Of a stretch of 64,000 nt of DNA, positions 1 to 10,397 are shown in pieces (the first letter of the stretch is position 1; every line of letters begins with the position of its first letter). A program made the position numbers and the translations under genes. Origin of the DNA: Nematostella vectensis (taxonomy: Eukaryota > Cnidaria > Anthozoa > Actiniaria > Edwardsiidae); the NCBI RefSeq assembly GCF_932526225.1, contig NC_064045.1:1178001-1242000 (forward strand). The letters run 5' to 3'. Under the pieces are notes generated by a model. The model was given only the letters and a program-made list of their open reading frames with translations. It had not been told where the DNA came from and made no database searches.

Positions 1-433
1 TTTAAAAATTCATACTGCTAGTTTTGCCGCTGTTAATTTAACATATACCATTGTCTGGTCTTGCAAATAAATAATAAGAGATACTTTATACATTTCAATA
101 TATACAGAAATACTTTATATATTAATATAATATAAGAGTCTCCAGAGGGACTTTGAAGGCTGTTCCAAAACTGTGCTTATTATACATGTACGACCTACTT
201 TGGGTTTAGAAGTTTGTGAGAAGTCATTGAATATCTTATTCGGTTTTGATTCTCTGGTGTACTGACTAGTCCTGGTGGAGGTGCTAATGGCCAGATTAGA
301 AGAGTTCTGGGCTCTTGTCAAAGTCGTATTCGTTTTTTTATTTTTCGGTGTTTTGAATAGTCCACATGGTGTTCTTTGTTAAAGGGAAGTCTCAAATTTT
401 CTGGGTTGGACCGCATATGGTACTTCTAAGAGC

Positions 434-443
434 CTCTCGAGAG
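434..443 (+). repeat. Palindrome CTCTCGAGAG, representative
   Basis: A perfect 10-bp palindrome inside the monomer ORF region, present in plain monomers. LINE-bearing monomers have CTTTCGAGAG instead. Confidence 0.7.
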
Positions 444-639
444 AACCAGCCTTATCTAGATTTTTTTGGTCCGTCCTGTCACGCCCAGGGCATGCACAAA
501 CACGTGTGGGCCGCACCCACCATCACTTTTGTAATGGTCCCTCTTCCTTATCACAAGTCTGGTACTCTTAACATTATGTGGTGTCATGGAGTAATGTTAA
601 AGCGTCTTTTGTTTTCATTTTATATTGAAACCTGTGTCA

Positions 640-677
640 ACAGGTGTAAAGTGTATTAACACTAGCTTTACACCTGT
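640..677 (+). repeat. Monomer hairpin 1 (12-bp arms), representative
   Basis: ACAGGTGTAAAG at 640-651 is the exact reverse complement of CTTTACACCTGT at 666-677. The 14-base middle contains GTGT/ACAC, which can extend the stem past a small bulge. An alternative short hairpin CCTGT-GTCA-ACAGG (631-644) overlaps its left arm. Types with CCTATAAAAT lose the outer two pairs. Repeated once per monomer. No intrinsic terminator features. Confidence 0.7.
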
Positions 678-892
678 AAAATATCAGCAACTATCTGTGA
701 TAGAAGTGGCTGGCGTAATAACAGCTTGGCTTGCTTGAATCTCTGCCTTGTATTTGGCTAGAACTAGTTCTTTGATCTCGAACGGGTAAAGGGGCCCATG
801 CAGGTTATTTTTTTTCACGATATACACCTTATAATTATAATTGATGTCCATCGCAATCCCTGCTTCCTAAAGTTAGAGCCTAGTGCACCACT
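678..892 (+). other. Monomer 3' non-ORF region, representative
   Basis: Between hairpin 1 and the 17-bp palindrome the monomer has no open frame of note. It holds AGAACTAGTTCT, the conserved GATCTCGAACGGGTAAAG, GGGGCCCATG, a length-variable T run (near 809-816) and AT-rich TTATAATTATAATTG. No tRNA fold, Sm-site snRNA or other RNA gene could be supported. Confidence 0.5.
760..771 (+). repeat. Palindrome AGAACTAGTTCT, representative
   Basis: A perfect 12-bp palindrome, found unchanged in the copies read. It lies in the 3' non-ORF part of the monomer. A dimeric protein site is possible but unproven. Confidence 0.7.
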
Positions 893-909
893 GGAGTCCA
901 ATGGACTCC
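893..909 (+). repeat. 17-bp palindrome near monomer boundary, representative
   Basis: GGAGTCCA-A-TGGACTCC is a perfect inverted repeat with one central base, just before the chosen monomer start. It is decayed to GGGGTCCAATGGACACC in monomers 3, 53, 56 and 58, to GGAGTCTAATGGACTCC before G and G2 monomers, and to GGAGTCCGATGGACTCC in monomer 60. Confidence 0.7.
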
Positions 910-915
910 GTGAAA

Positions 916-1846
916 TTTAAAAATGCATACCGCTAGTATTGCCGCTGTTAATTTATCATATACCATTGTCTGGTCTCGCAAATAAATAATAAGAGATACA
1001 TTATATATTTCAATATATACAGAAATACTTTATATGTTAATATAATATAAGAGTCTCCAGAGGGACTTTGAAGGCTGTTCCAAAACTGTGCTTATTATAC
1101 ATGTACGACCTACTTTGGGTTTAGAAGTTTGTGAGAAGTCATTGAATATCTTATTCGGTTTTGATTCTCTGGTGTACTGACTAGTCCTGGTGCAGGTGCC
1201 AATGGCCAGATTAGAAAAATTCTGGGCTCTTGTCAAAGTCGTATTCGTTTTTTATTTTTCGGTGTATTGAATAGTCCACATAGTGTTCTTTGTTGAAGGG
1301 AAGTCTCAAAACTTCTGGGTTGGACCGCTTATGGTACTTCTAAGAGCCTCTCGAGAGAACAAGCCTTATCTAGATTTTTTTGGTCCGTCCTGTCACGCCC
1401 AGGGCATGCACAAACACGTGTGGGCCTCACCCCCCATCACTTTTGTAATGGTCCCTCCTCCTTATCACAAGTCTGCTACTCATAACATTATGTGGTGTCA
1501 TGGAGTAATGTACTCTTACATGAGAGAGAAAGCGTCTTTTGTTTTAATTTTATATTGAAACCTGAGTCAACAGGTGTAAAGTGTATTAACACTAGCTTTA
1601 CACCTGTAAAATATCAGCAACTATCTGTGATAGAAGTGGCTGGCGTAAAGACAGCTTGGCTTGCTTGAATCTCTGCCTTGTATTTGGATAGAACTAGTTC
1701 TTTGATCTCGAACGGGTAAAGGGGCCCATGTAGGTTATTTTTTTTTCACGATATACACCTTATAATTATAATTGATGTCCATCGCAATCCCTGCTTCCTA
1801 AAGCTAGAGCCTAGTAGACCACTGGAGTCCAATGGACTCCGAGAAA
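916..1846 (+). repeat. Monomer 2, type B
   Basis: Starts with GCATACCGC and has CACATAGTG, so the ORF ATG is ATA. It has CCATGTAGG and CTAGTAGACC near its 3' end. The only other B copy is monomer 51. Private GCTAGTATTGCC. Confidence 0.93.
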
Positions 1847-2773
1847 TTTAAAAATTCATACTGCTAGTTTTGCCGCTGTTAATTTAACATATCCCATTGT
1901 CTGGTCTTGCAAATAAATAATAAGAGATACTTTATACATTTCAATATATACAGAAATACTTTGTATATTAATATAATATAAGAGTCTCCAGAGGGACTTT
2001 GAAGGCTGTTCCAAAAATGTGCTTATTATACATGTACGACTTACTTTGGGTTTAGAAGTTTGTGAGAAGTCATTGAATATCTTATTCGGTTTTGATTCTC
2101 TGGTGTACTGACTAGTCCTGGTGCAGGTGCCAATGGCCAGATTAGAAGAGTTCTGGGCTCTTGTCAAAGTCGTATTAGTTTTTTATTTTTCGGTGTATTG
2201 AATAGTCCACATGGTGTTCTTTGTTGAAGGGAAGTCTCAAAACTTCTGGATTGGACCGCATATGGTACTTCTAAGAGCCTCTCGAGAGAACCAGCCTTAT
2301 CTAGATTTTTTTGGTCCGTCCTGTCACGCCCAGGGCATGCACAAACACGTGTGGGCCGCACCCACCATCACTTTTGTAATGGTCCCTCTTCCTTATCACA
2401 AGTCTGGTACTATTAACATTATGTGGTGTCATGGAGTAATGTACTCTTACATGAGAGAGAAAGCGTCTTTTGTTTTAATTTTATATTGAAACCTGTGTCA
2501 ACAGGTGTAAAGTGTATTAACACTAGCTTTACACCTATAAAATATCAACAACTATCTGTGATAGAAGTGGCTGGCGTAATGACAGCTTGGCTTGCTTGAA
2601 TCTGCCTTGTATTTGGCTAGAACTAGTTCTTTGATCTCGAACGGGTAAAGGGGCCCATGCAGGCTATTTTTTTCACGATATACACCTTATAATTATAATT
2701 GATGTCCACCGCAATCCCTGCTTCCTAAAGTTAGAGCCTAGTGCACCAATGGGGTCCAATGGACACCGAGAAA
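1847..2773 (+). repeat. Monomer 3, type C
   Basis: Type C marks are ATATCCCATTG, CTTTGTATATT, CGACTTACTT and CGTATTAG. Private CTGGATTGG gives V to I in the ORF. The 3' palindrome is decayed to GGGGTCCAATGGACACC. Confidence 0.93.
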
Positions 2774-3705
2774 TTTAAAAATGCATATTGCTAGTTTTGC
2801 CGCTGTTAATTTAACATATACCATTGTCTGGTCTTGCAAATAAATAATAAGAGATACTTTATACATTTCAATATATACAGAAATACTTTATATATTAATA
2901 TAATATAAGAGTCTCCAGAGGGACTTTGAAGGCTGTTCCAAAAATGTGCTTATTATACATGTACGACCTACTTTGGGTTTAGAAGTTTGTCAGAAGTCAT
3001 TGAATATCTTATTCGGTTTTGATTTATCTGGTGTACTGACTAGTCCTGGTGCAGGTGCCAATGGCCAGATTAGAAGAGTTCTGGGCTCTTGTCAAAGTCG
3101 TATTCGTTTTTTATTTTTTCGGTGTATTGAATAGTCCACATGGTGTTCTTTGTTAAAGGGAAGTCTCAAAACTTCTGGGTTGGACCGCATATGGTACTTC
3201 TAAGAGCCTCTCGAGAGAACCAGCCTTATCTAGATTTTTTTGGTCCGTCCTGTCACGCCCAGGGCATGCACAAACACGTGTGGGCCGCACCCACCATCAC
3301 TTTTGTAATGGTCCCTCTTCCTTATCACAAGTCTGGTACTCTTAACATTATGTGGTGTCATGGAGTAATGTACTCTTACATGAGAGAGAAAGCGTCTTTT
3401 GTTTTCATTTTATATTGAAACCTGTGTCAACAGGTGTAAAGTGTATTAACACTAGCTTTACACCTGTAAAATATTAACAACTATCTGTGATAGAAGTGGC
3501 TGGCGTAATGACAGCTTGGCTTGCTTGAATCTCTGCCTTGTATTTGGATAGAACTAGTTCTTTGATCTCGAACGGGTAAAGGGGCCCATGCAGGCTATTT
3601 TTTTTCACGATATACACCTTATAATTATAATTGATGTCCACCGCAATCCCTGCTTCCTAAAGTTAGAGCCTAGTGCACCACTGGAGTCCAATGGACTCCG
3701 AGAAA
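2774..3705 (+). repeat. Monomer 4, type D
   Basis: Type D marks are TTTGTCAGAAGTC, GATTTATCTGG, a longer TATTTTTTCGG run, TTTTCATTT and AAATATTAACAAC. Confidence 0.93.
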
Positions 3706-4636
3706 TTTAAAAATGCATACTGCTAGTTTTGCCGCTGTTAATTTAACATATACCATTGTCTGGTCTTGCAAATAAATAATAAGAGATACTTTATACATTT
3801 CAATATATACAGAAATACTTTATATATTAATATAATATAAGAGTCTCCAGAGGGACTTTGAAGGCTGTTCCAAAAATGTGCTTATTATACATGTACGACC
3901 TACTTTGGGTTTAGAAGTTTGTGAGAAGTCATTGAATATCTTATTCGGTTTTGATTTATCTGGTGTACTGACTAGTCCTGGTGCAGGTGCCAATGGCCAG
4001 ATTAGAAGAGTTCTGGGCTCTTGTCAAAGTCGTATTAGTTTTTTTATTTTTCGGTGTATTGAATAGTCCACATGGTGTTCTTTGTTGAAGGGAAGTCTCA
4101 AAACTTCTGGGTTGGACCGCATATGGTACTTCTAAGAGCCTCTCGAGAGAACAAGCCTTATCTAGATTTTTTTGGTCCGTCCTGTCACGCCCAGGGCATG
4201 CACAAACACGTGTGGGCCTCACCCCCCATCACTTTTGTAATGGTCCCTCTTCCTTATCACAAGTCTGCTACTCATAACATTATGTGGTGTCATGGAGTAA
4301 TGTACTCTTACATGAGAGAGAAAGCGTATTTTGTTTTAATTTTATATTGAAACCTGAGTCAACAGGTGTAAAGTGTATTAACACTAGCTTTACACCTGTA
4401 AAATATCAGCAACTATCTGTGATAGAAGTGGCTGGCGTAAAGACAGCTTGGCTTGCTTGAATCTCTGCCTTGTATTTGGATAGAACTAGTTCTTTGATCT
4501 CGAACGGGTAAAGGGGCCAATGCAGGTTATTTTTTTCACGATTTACACCTTATAATTATAATTGATGTCCATCGCAATCCCTGCTTCCTAAAGTTAGAGC
4601 CTAGTGCACCACTGGAGTCCAATGGACTCCGAGAAA
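3706..4636 (+). repeat. Monomer 5, type E
   Basis: Has GATTTATCTGG, CGTATTAGTTTTTTTATT, GAACAAGCC and CCTCACCCCCC. Private AAGCGTATTTTG. Monomer 58 is the closest copy. Confidence 0.93.
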
Positions 4637-5565
4637 TTTAAAAATTCATACTGCTAGTTTTGCCGCTGTTAATTTAACATATACCATTGTCTGGTCTTGC
4701 AAATAAATAATAAGAGATACTTTATACATTTCAATATATACAGAAATACTTTATATATTAATATAATATAAGAGTCTCCAGAGGGACTTTGAAGGCTGTT
4801 CCAAAAATGTGCTTATTATACATGTACGACCTACTTTGGGTTTAGAAGTTTGTGAGAAGTCATTGAATATCTTATTCGGTTTTGATTTATCTGGTGTACT
4901 GACTAGTCCTGGTGCAGGTGCCAATGGCCAGATTAGAAGAGTTCTGGGCTCTTGTCAAAGTCGTATTCGTTTTTTATTTTTCGGTGTATTGAATAGTCCA
5001 CATGGTGTTCTTTGTTAAAGGGAAGTCTCAAAACTTCTGGGTTGGACCGCATATGGTACTTCTAAGAGCCTCTCGAGAGACCCAGCCTTATCTAGATTTT
5101 TTTGGTCAGTCCTGTCACGCCCAGGGCATGCACAAACACGTGTGGGCCGCACCCACCATCACTTTTGTAATGGTCCCTCTTCCTTATCACAAGTCTGGTA
5201 CTCTTAACATTATGTGGTGTCATGGAGTAATGTACTCTTACATGAGAGAGAAAGCGTCTTTTGTTTTAATTTTATATTGAAACCTGTGTCAACAGGTGTA
5301 AAGTGTATTAACACTAGCTTTACACCTATAAAATATCAACAACTATCTGTGATAGAAGTGGCTGGCGTAATGACAGCTTGGCTTGCTTGAATCTGTCTTG
5401 TATTTGGCTAGAACTAGTTCTTTGATCTCGAACGGGTAAAGAGGCCCATGCAGGTTATTTTTTTTCACGATATACACCTTATAATTATAATTGATGTCCA
5501 TCGCAATCCCTGCTTCCTAAAGTTAGAGCCTAGTGCACCACTGGAGTCTAATGGACTCCGAGAAA
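4637..5565 (+). repeat. Monomer 6, type F
   Basis: Has GATTTATCTGG, GAGACCCAGCC and GGTCAGTCC. The 3' end has AATCTGTCTTG, AAAGAGGCCC and GGAGTCTAATGG, a combination also seen in monomer 19, which likewise precedes a G monomer. Confidence 0.93.
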
Positions 5566-6492
5566 TTTAAAAATGCATACTGCTAGTTTTGCCGCTGTTA
5601 ATTTATCATATACCATTGTCTGGTCTCGCAAATAAATAATAAGAGATACATTATATATTTCAATATATACAGAAATACTTTATATATTAATATAATATAA
5701 GAGTCTCCAGAGGGACTTTGAAGGCTGTTCCAAAACTGTGCTTATTATACATGTACGACCTACTTTGGGTTTAGAAGTTTGTGAGAAGTCATTGAATATC
5801 TTATTCGGTTTTGATTCTCTGGTTACTGACAAGTCCTGGTGCAGGTGCCAATGGCCAGATTAGAAGAGTTCTGGGCTCTTGTCAAAGTCGTATTCGTTTT
5901 TTATTTTTCGGTGTATTGAATAGTCCACATGGTGTTCTTTGTTAAAGGGAAGTCTCAAAACTTCTGGGTTGGACCGCATATGGTACTTCTAAGAGCCTCT
6001 CGAGAGAACCAGCCTTATCTAGATTTTTTTGGTCCGTCCTGTCACGCCCAGGGCATGCACAAACACGTGTGGGCCGCACCCACCTTCACTTTTGTAATGG
6101 TCCCTCTTCCTTATCACAAGTCTGGTACTCTTAACATTATGTGGTGTCATGGAGTAATGTACTCTTACATGAGAGAGAAAGCGTCTTTTGTTTTAATTTT
6201 ATATTGAAACCTGTGTCAACAGGTGTAAAGTGTATTAACACTAGCTTTACACCTATAAAATATCAACAACTATCTGTGATAGAAGTGGCTGGCGTAATGA
6301 CAGCTTGGCTTGCTTGAATCTGCCTTGTATTTGGCTAGAACTAGTTCTTTGATCTCGAACGGGTAAAGGGGCCCATGCAGGTTATTTTTTTTCACGATAT
6401 ACACCTTATAATTATAATTGATGTCCATCGCAATCCCTGCTTCCTAAAGTTAGAGCCTAGTGCACCACTGGAGTCCAATGGACTCCGAGAAA
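5566..6492 (+). repeat. Monomer 7, type G
   Basis: Has TTTATCAT, GGTCTCGC, GGTTACTGACAAG and CACCTTCAC. Monomer 20 is the other G copy, also directly upstream of a LINE-bearing monomer. Confidence 0.93.
5929..6207 (+). other. Recurrent 92-codon monomer ORF (representative copy), probably non-coding
   Basis: Starts MVFFVKGKSQNFW and ends SFVLILY. The same frame is open in nearly every plain monomer, giving 91-97 codons. No family is recognised. Against coding: differences between copies are mainly amino-acid changing (K/E at codon 6, Q/K, GPS/GQS/GLS, AAPT/ASPP/APTP, SGTL/SATH/SATQ). Types B, K and H and monomer 61 have ATA for the ATG, type A has a 16-bp deletion that changes the C-terminus, monomer 39 has an internal TGA, and type H is split by the LINE. 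Homogenisation of the array alone could keep the frame open. Most likely a chance ORF or a relic. Confidence 0.4.
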
Positions 6493-6884
6493 TTTAAAAA
6501 TGCATACTGCTAGTTTTGCCGCTGTTCATTTAACGTATACCATTGTCTGGTCTCGCAAATAAATAATAAGAGATACTTTATAAATTTCAATATATACAGA
6601 AATACTTTATATATAAATATAATATAAGAGTCGCCAGAGGGACCTTGAAGGCTTATCCAAAAATGTGCTTATTATACATGTACGACCTACTTTGGGTTTA
6701 GAAGTTTGTGAGAAGTCATTGAATATCTTATTCGGTTTTGATTCTCTGGTGTACTGACTAGTCCTGGTGCAGGTGCCAATGGCAAGATTAGAAGAATTCT
6801 GGGCTCTTGTCAAAGTCGTATTCGTTTTTTATTTTTCGGTGTATTGAATAGTCCACATAGTGTTCTTTGTTGAAGGGAAGTCTC

Positions 6885-7442
6885 GAGATCAAGAAGAAAG
6901 CGAACAGGGTGCTAAACATTCTCCAGAGGAACTTATCATCATGTCCTGCTGAGGTCAAGGAGAAGGCCTACATTAGTCTTGTGCGTCCTGTAGCTGAATA
7001 TGCCTCCCCAGCGTGGTCTCCACACACTCAAAAGGACATCAACTGTGTTGAGTCAATTCAACGCCGCGCTGCCCGCTTTGTCACAAACGATTATCGTAGA
7101 GATAGTAGTGTTTCAAACATGATTGCCCAATTAGGATGGCAATCGTTACAAAATCGTAGAGTGGTAAATGATATTTCTTTATTTTACAATGTTAATTTTC
7201 ATCACGTAAACATTGACTTTCCCACTGACATTAAGCTGAGACACTTCAATTATGCTACTAGGGCTAGTGCCCGTAATTGTTTCCACTTTGACAATCCAAC
7301 ACCAGCAGTAAATTGTTACAAGTTTTCGTTCTATGTAAGATCTGTTCCAGTTTGGAACTCACTGTCTCAATCATGCTTTAACAATATATCAACTGTAACA
7401 CAATTTCGTGCGGCCTTGCCTAGCGAGCTAATCCTGCAATGA
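6885..7442 (+). pseudogene. LINE reverse transcriptase, C-terminal fragment (185 aa), copy 1
   Basis: The frame opens in monomer sequence at TTG 6867 (six codons) and enters the element at Glu, GAG 6885. It runs to TGA at 7440-7442. Visible family marks include NLSSCPAEVKEKAY, LVRPVAEYASPAWSPHT, IQRRAARFV and, near the end, SVPVWNSLSQS. These belong to the region after the RT catalytic core of CR1/L2/Jockey-group ORF2 proteins. The endonuclease and the YxDD part of RT are absent. The first in-frame ATG is deep inside (SNMIAQ), and the upstream monomer ORF is in a different frame, so no fusion protein is made. A dead fragment with its frame intact. Confidence 0.88.
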
Positions 7443-7563
7443 TGGTATGCCTTATTTATTTGTTTTTAATGTGTTTTTTTGTGTATCATTATTATTACTT
7501 GATTGTACTGTTTATTTATGTATTTTTTTTTTTTTTTCGTTCGTACTGGTCGTCGACCGCTCA

Positions 7564-7589
7564 TTGCCGGATTAGCTTGCTAGGGGCAA
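7564..7589 (+). other. LINE 3'-terminal stem-loop
   Basis: TTGCC pairs with GGCAA around an inner TAGC-TT-GCTA hairpin, just upstream of the ATTAAAG doublet. In CR1/L2-type LINEs such a 3' structure is thought to be what the RT recognises for target-primed reverse transcription. Present at the same place in all nine copies. Confidence 0.6.
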
Positions 7590-7597
7590 ATATCCTA

Positions 7598-7611
7598 ATT
7601 AAAGATTAAAG
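7598..7611 (+). repeat. LINE 3'-end ATTAAAG doublet
   Basis: Two perfect ATTAAAG units end the element, immediately before monomer sequence AAAACTTC resumes. All nine copies have exactly two units, consistent with a single founding insertion. Confidence 0.75.
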
Positions 7612-8150
7612 AAAACTTCTGGGTTGGACCGCATATGGTACTTCTAAGAGCCTTTCGAGAGAACAAGCCTTATCTAGATTTTTTTGGTTCGTCCTGTCAC
7701 GCCCAGGGCATGCACAAACACGTGTGGGCCTCACCCCCCATCACTTTTGTAATGGTCCCTCTTCCTTATCACAAGTCTGCTACTCATAACATTATGTGGT
7801 GTCATGGAGTAATGTACTCTTACATGAGAGAGAAAGCGTCTTTTGTTTTAATTTTATATTGAAACCTGAGTCAACAGGTGTAAAGTGTATTAACACTAGC
7901 TTTACACCTGTAAAATATCAGCAACTATCTGTGCTAGAAGTGGCTGGCGTAATGACAGCTTGGCTTGCTTGAATCTCTGCCTTGTATTTGGATAGAACTA
8001 GTTCTTTGATCTCGAACGGGTAAAGGGGCCCATGCAGGTTATTTTTTTTTCACGATATACACCTTATAATTATAATTGATGTCCATCGCAATCCCTGCTT
8101 CCTAAAGTTAGAGCCTAGTGCACCACTGGAGTCCAATGGACTCCGAGAAA

Positions 8151-9079
8151 TTTAAAAATTCATACTGCTAGTTTTGCCGCTTTTAATTTAACATATACCA
8201 TTGTCTGGTCTTGCAAATAAATAATAAGAGATACTTTATACATTTCAATATATACAGAAATACTTTATATATTAATATAATATAAGAGTCTCCAGAGGGA
8301 CTTTGAAGGCTGTTCCAAAAATGTGCTTATTATACATGTACGACCTACTTTGGGTTTAGAAGTTTGTGAGAAGTCATTGAATATCTTATTCGGTTTTGAT
8401 TTATCTGGTGTACTGACTAGTCCTGGTGCAGGTGCCAATGGCCAGATTAGAAGAGTTCTGGGCTCTTGTCAAAGTCGTATTCGTTTTTTATTTTTCGGTG
8501 TATTGAATAGTCCACATGGTGTTCTTTGTTAAAGGGAAGTCTCAAAACTTCTGGGTTGGACCGCATATGGTACTTCTAAGAGCCTCTCGAGAGACCCAGC
8601 CTTATCTAGATTTTTTTGGTCAGTCCTGTCACGCCCAGGGCATGCACAAACACGTGTGGGCCGCACCCACCATCACTTTTGTAATGGTCCCTCTTCCTTA
8701 TCACAAGTCTGGTACTCTTAACATTATGTGGTGTCATGGAGTAATGTACTCTTACATGAGAGAGAAAGCGTCTTTTGTTTTAATTTTATATTGAAACCTG
8801 TGTCAACAGGTGTAAAGTGTATTAACACTAGCTTTACACCTATAAAATATCAACGACTATCTGTGATAGAAGTGGCTGGCGTAATGACAGCTTGGCTTGC
8901 TTGAATCTGCCTTGTATTTGGCTAGAACTAGTTCTTTGATCTCGAACGGGTAAAGGGGCCCATGCAGGTTATTTTTTTTCACGATATACACCTTATAATT
9001 ATAATTGATGTCCATCGCAATCCCTGCTTCCTAAAGTTAGAGCCTAGTGCACCACTGGAGTCCAATGGACTCCGAGAAA
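8151..9079 (+). repeat. Monomer 9, type F
   Basis: Has GCTTTTAATTT, GATTTATC, GAGACCCAGCC and GGTCAGTCC, with CAACGACTATC at the 3' side, as in monomers 12 and 22. Confidence 0.93.
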
Positions 9080-10005
9080 TTTAAAAATGCATACTGCTAG
9101 TTTTGCCGCTGTTAATTTATCATATACCATTGTCTGGTCTCGCAAATAAATAATAAGAGATACATTATATATTTCAATATATACAGAAATACTTTATATA
9201 TTAATATAATATAAGAGTCTCCAGAGAGACTTTGAAGGCTGTTCCAAAACTGTGCTTATTATACATGTACGACCTACTTTGGGTTTAGAAGTATGTGAGA
9301 AGTCATTGAATATCTTATTCGGTTTTGATTCTCTGGTTACTGACAAGTCCTGGTGCAGGTGCTAATGGCCAGATTAGAAGAGTTCTGGGCTCTTGTCAAA
9401 GTCGTATTCGTTTTTTTTTTTCGGTGTTTTGAATAGTCCACATGGTGTTCTTTGTTGAAGGGAAGTCTCAAAACTTCTGGGTTGGACCGCATATGGTACT
9501 TCTAAGAGCCTCTCGAGAGAACCAGCCTTATCTAGATTTTTTTGGTCCGTCCTGTCACGCCCAGGGCATGCACAAACACGTGTGGGCCGCACCCACCTTC
9601 ACTTTTGTAATGGTCCCTCTTCCTTATCACAAGTCTGCTACTCATAACATTATGTGGTGTCATAGAGTAATGTACTCTTACATGAGAGAGAAAGCGTCTT
9701 TTGTTTTAATTTTATATTGAAACCTGTGTCAACAGGTGTAAAGTGTATTAACACTAGCTTTACACCTATAAAATATCAACAACTATCTGTGATAGAAGTG
9801 GCTGGCGTAATGACAGCTTGGCTTGCTTGAATCTGCCTTGTATTTGGCTAGAACTAGTTCTTTGATCTCGAACGGGTAAAGGGGCCCATGCAGGTTATTT
9901 TTTTTCACGATATACACCTTATAATTATAATTGATGTCCATCGCAATCCCTGCTTCCTAAAGTTAGAGCCTAGTGCACCACTGGAGTCCAATGGACTCCG
10001 AGAAA
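9080..10005 (+). repeat. Monomer 10, type I
   Basis: Has CCAGAGAGACTT, GAAGTATGTGAG, GGTGCTAATGG, an uninterrupted T run before CGGTG, and GTCATAGAG. It closes the H-F-I trimer of 3,513 bp that starts at monomer 8. Confidence 0.93.
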
Positions 10006-10397
10006 TTTAAAAATGCATACTGCTAGTTTTGCCGCTGTTCATTTAACGTATACCATTGTCTGGTCTTGCAAATAAATAATAAGAGATACTTTATAAATTT
10101 CAATATATACAGAAATACTTTATATATAAATATAATATAAGAGTCGCCAGAGGGACCTTGAAGGCTTATCCAAAAATGTGCTTATTATACATGTACGACC
10201 TACTTTGGGTTTAGAAGTTTGTGAGAAGTCATTGAATATCTTATTCGGTTTTGATTCTCTGGTGTACTGACTAGTCCTGGTGCAGGTGCCAATGGCAAGA
10301 TTAGAAGAATTCTGGGCTCTTGTCAAAGTCGTATTCGTTTTTTATTTTTCGGTGTATTGAATAGTCCACATAGTGTTCTTTGTTGAAGGGAAGTCTC

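Larger units (their letters stand above)
1..915 (+). repeat. Monomer 1, type A
   Basis: Shortened by a 16-bp deletion after GTAATGT (near 597) relative to other types. Has GGAGGTGCTAATGG in place of GCAGGTGCCAATGG. A private change to CAAATTTTCTGG alters codon 11 of the monomer ORF from N to I. Confidence 0.93.
6885..7611 (+). mobile_element. 5'-truncated CR1/L2-type LINE, copy 1
   Basis: A 727-bp insert that splits the monomer exactly between GAAGTCTC and AAAACTTC. All monomer bases are kept and no target-site duplication is visible. It contains the last 185 codons of a reverse-transcriptase ORF, then a 169-bp 3' UTR with a T run near 7525-7537. The end has a stem-loop (7564-7589) and two ATTAAAG units (7598-7611). 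Short tandem 3' repeats instead of poly(A), 5' truncation and little or no target duplication are typical of CR1/L2-type LINEs. The RT catalytic motifs lie in the missing 5' part, so the fragment cannot move by itself. Confidence 0.92.
6493..8150 (+). repeat. Monomer 8, type H (LINE-bearing)
   Basis: Type H marks outside the insert are GTTCATTTAACG, TATAAATTTC, GTCGCCAGAGGGACC, GGCTTATCC, GGCAAGATT and CACATAGTG. Downstream of the insert are CCTTTCGAGAG and GGTTCGTCC. The 727-bp LINE splits the unit between GAAGTCTC and AAAACTTC. Confidence 0.95.

Noticed and set aside
470-480. Sm-site-like GATTTTTTTGG that could mark an snRNA or spliced-leader gene
   Set aside because: The T run is longer than the usual site, the GC-rich segment after it varies between types without compensating changes, and no known snRNA sequence is present.
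641-676. T-box-type AGGTGT inverted repeat as a transcription factor site
   Set aside because: The arms read AGGTGTAAAG and not AGGTGTGAA, the spacing is wide, and there is no gene for it to regulate.
771-785. CENP-B-box-like sequence TTGATCTCGAACGGG in each monomer
   Set aside because: Only 6 of the 9 core positions of TTCGnnnnAnnCGGG match, and the TTCG part is wrong. Too weak to call.
4809-5018. Plus-strand 62-69-codon frame upstream of the 92-codon frame in D, E and F monomers
   Set aside because: Only open where GATTTATCTGG replaces GATTCTCTGG and CCAAAAATGTGC supplies an ATG. It is in a different frame from the next ORF, has no family resemblance and is lost in other types.
6867-7442. 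A functional 191-aa protein starting at 6867
   Set aside because: The start is TTG in satellite sequence, there is no ATG before the middle of the fragment, and the protein is the tail of a LINE reverse transcriptase lacking the catalytic part.
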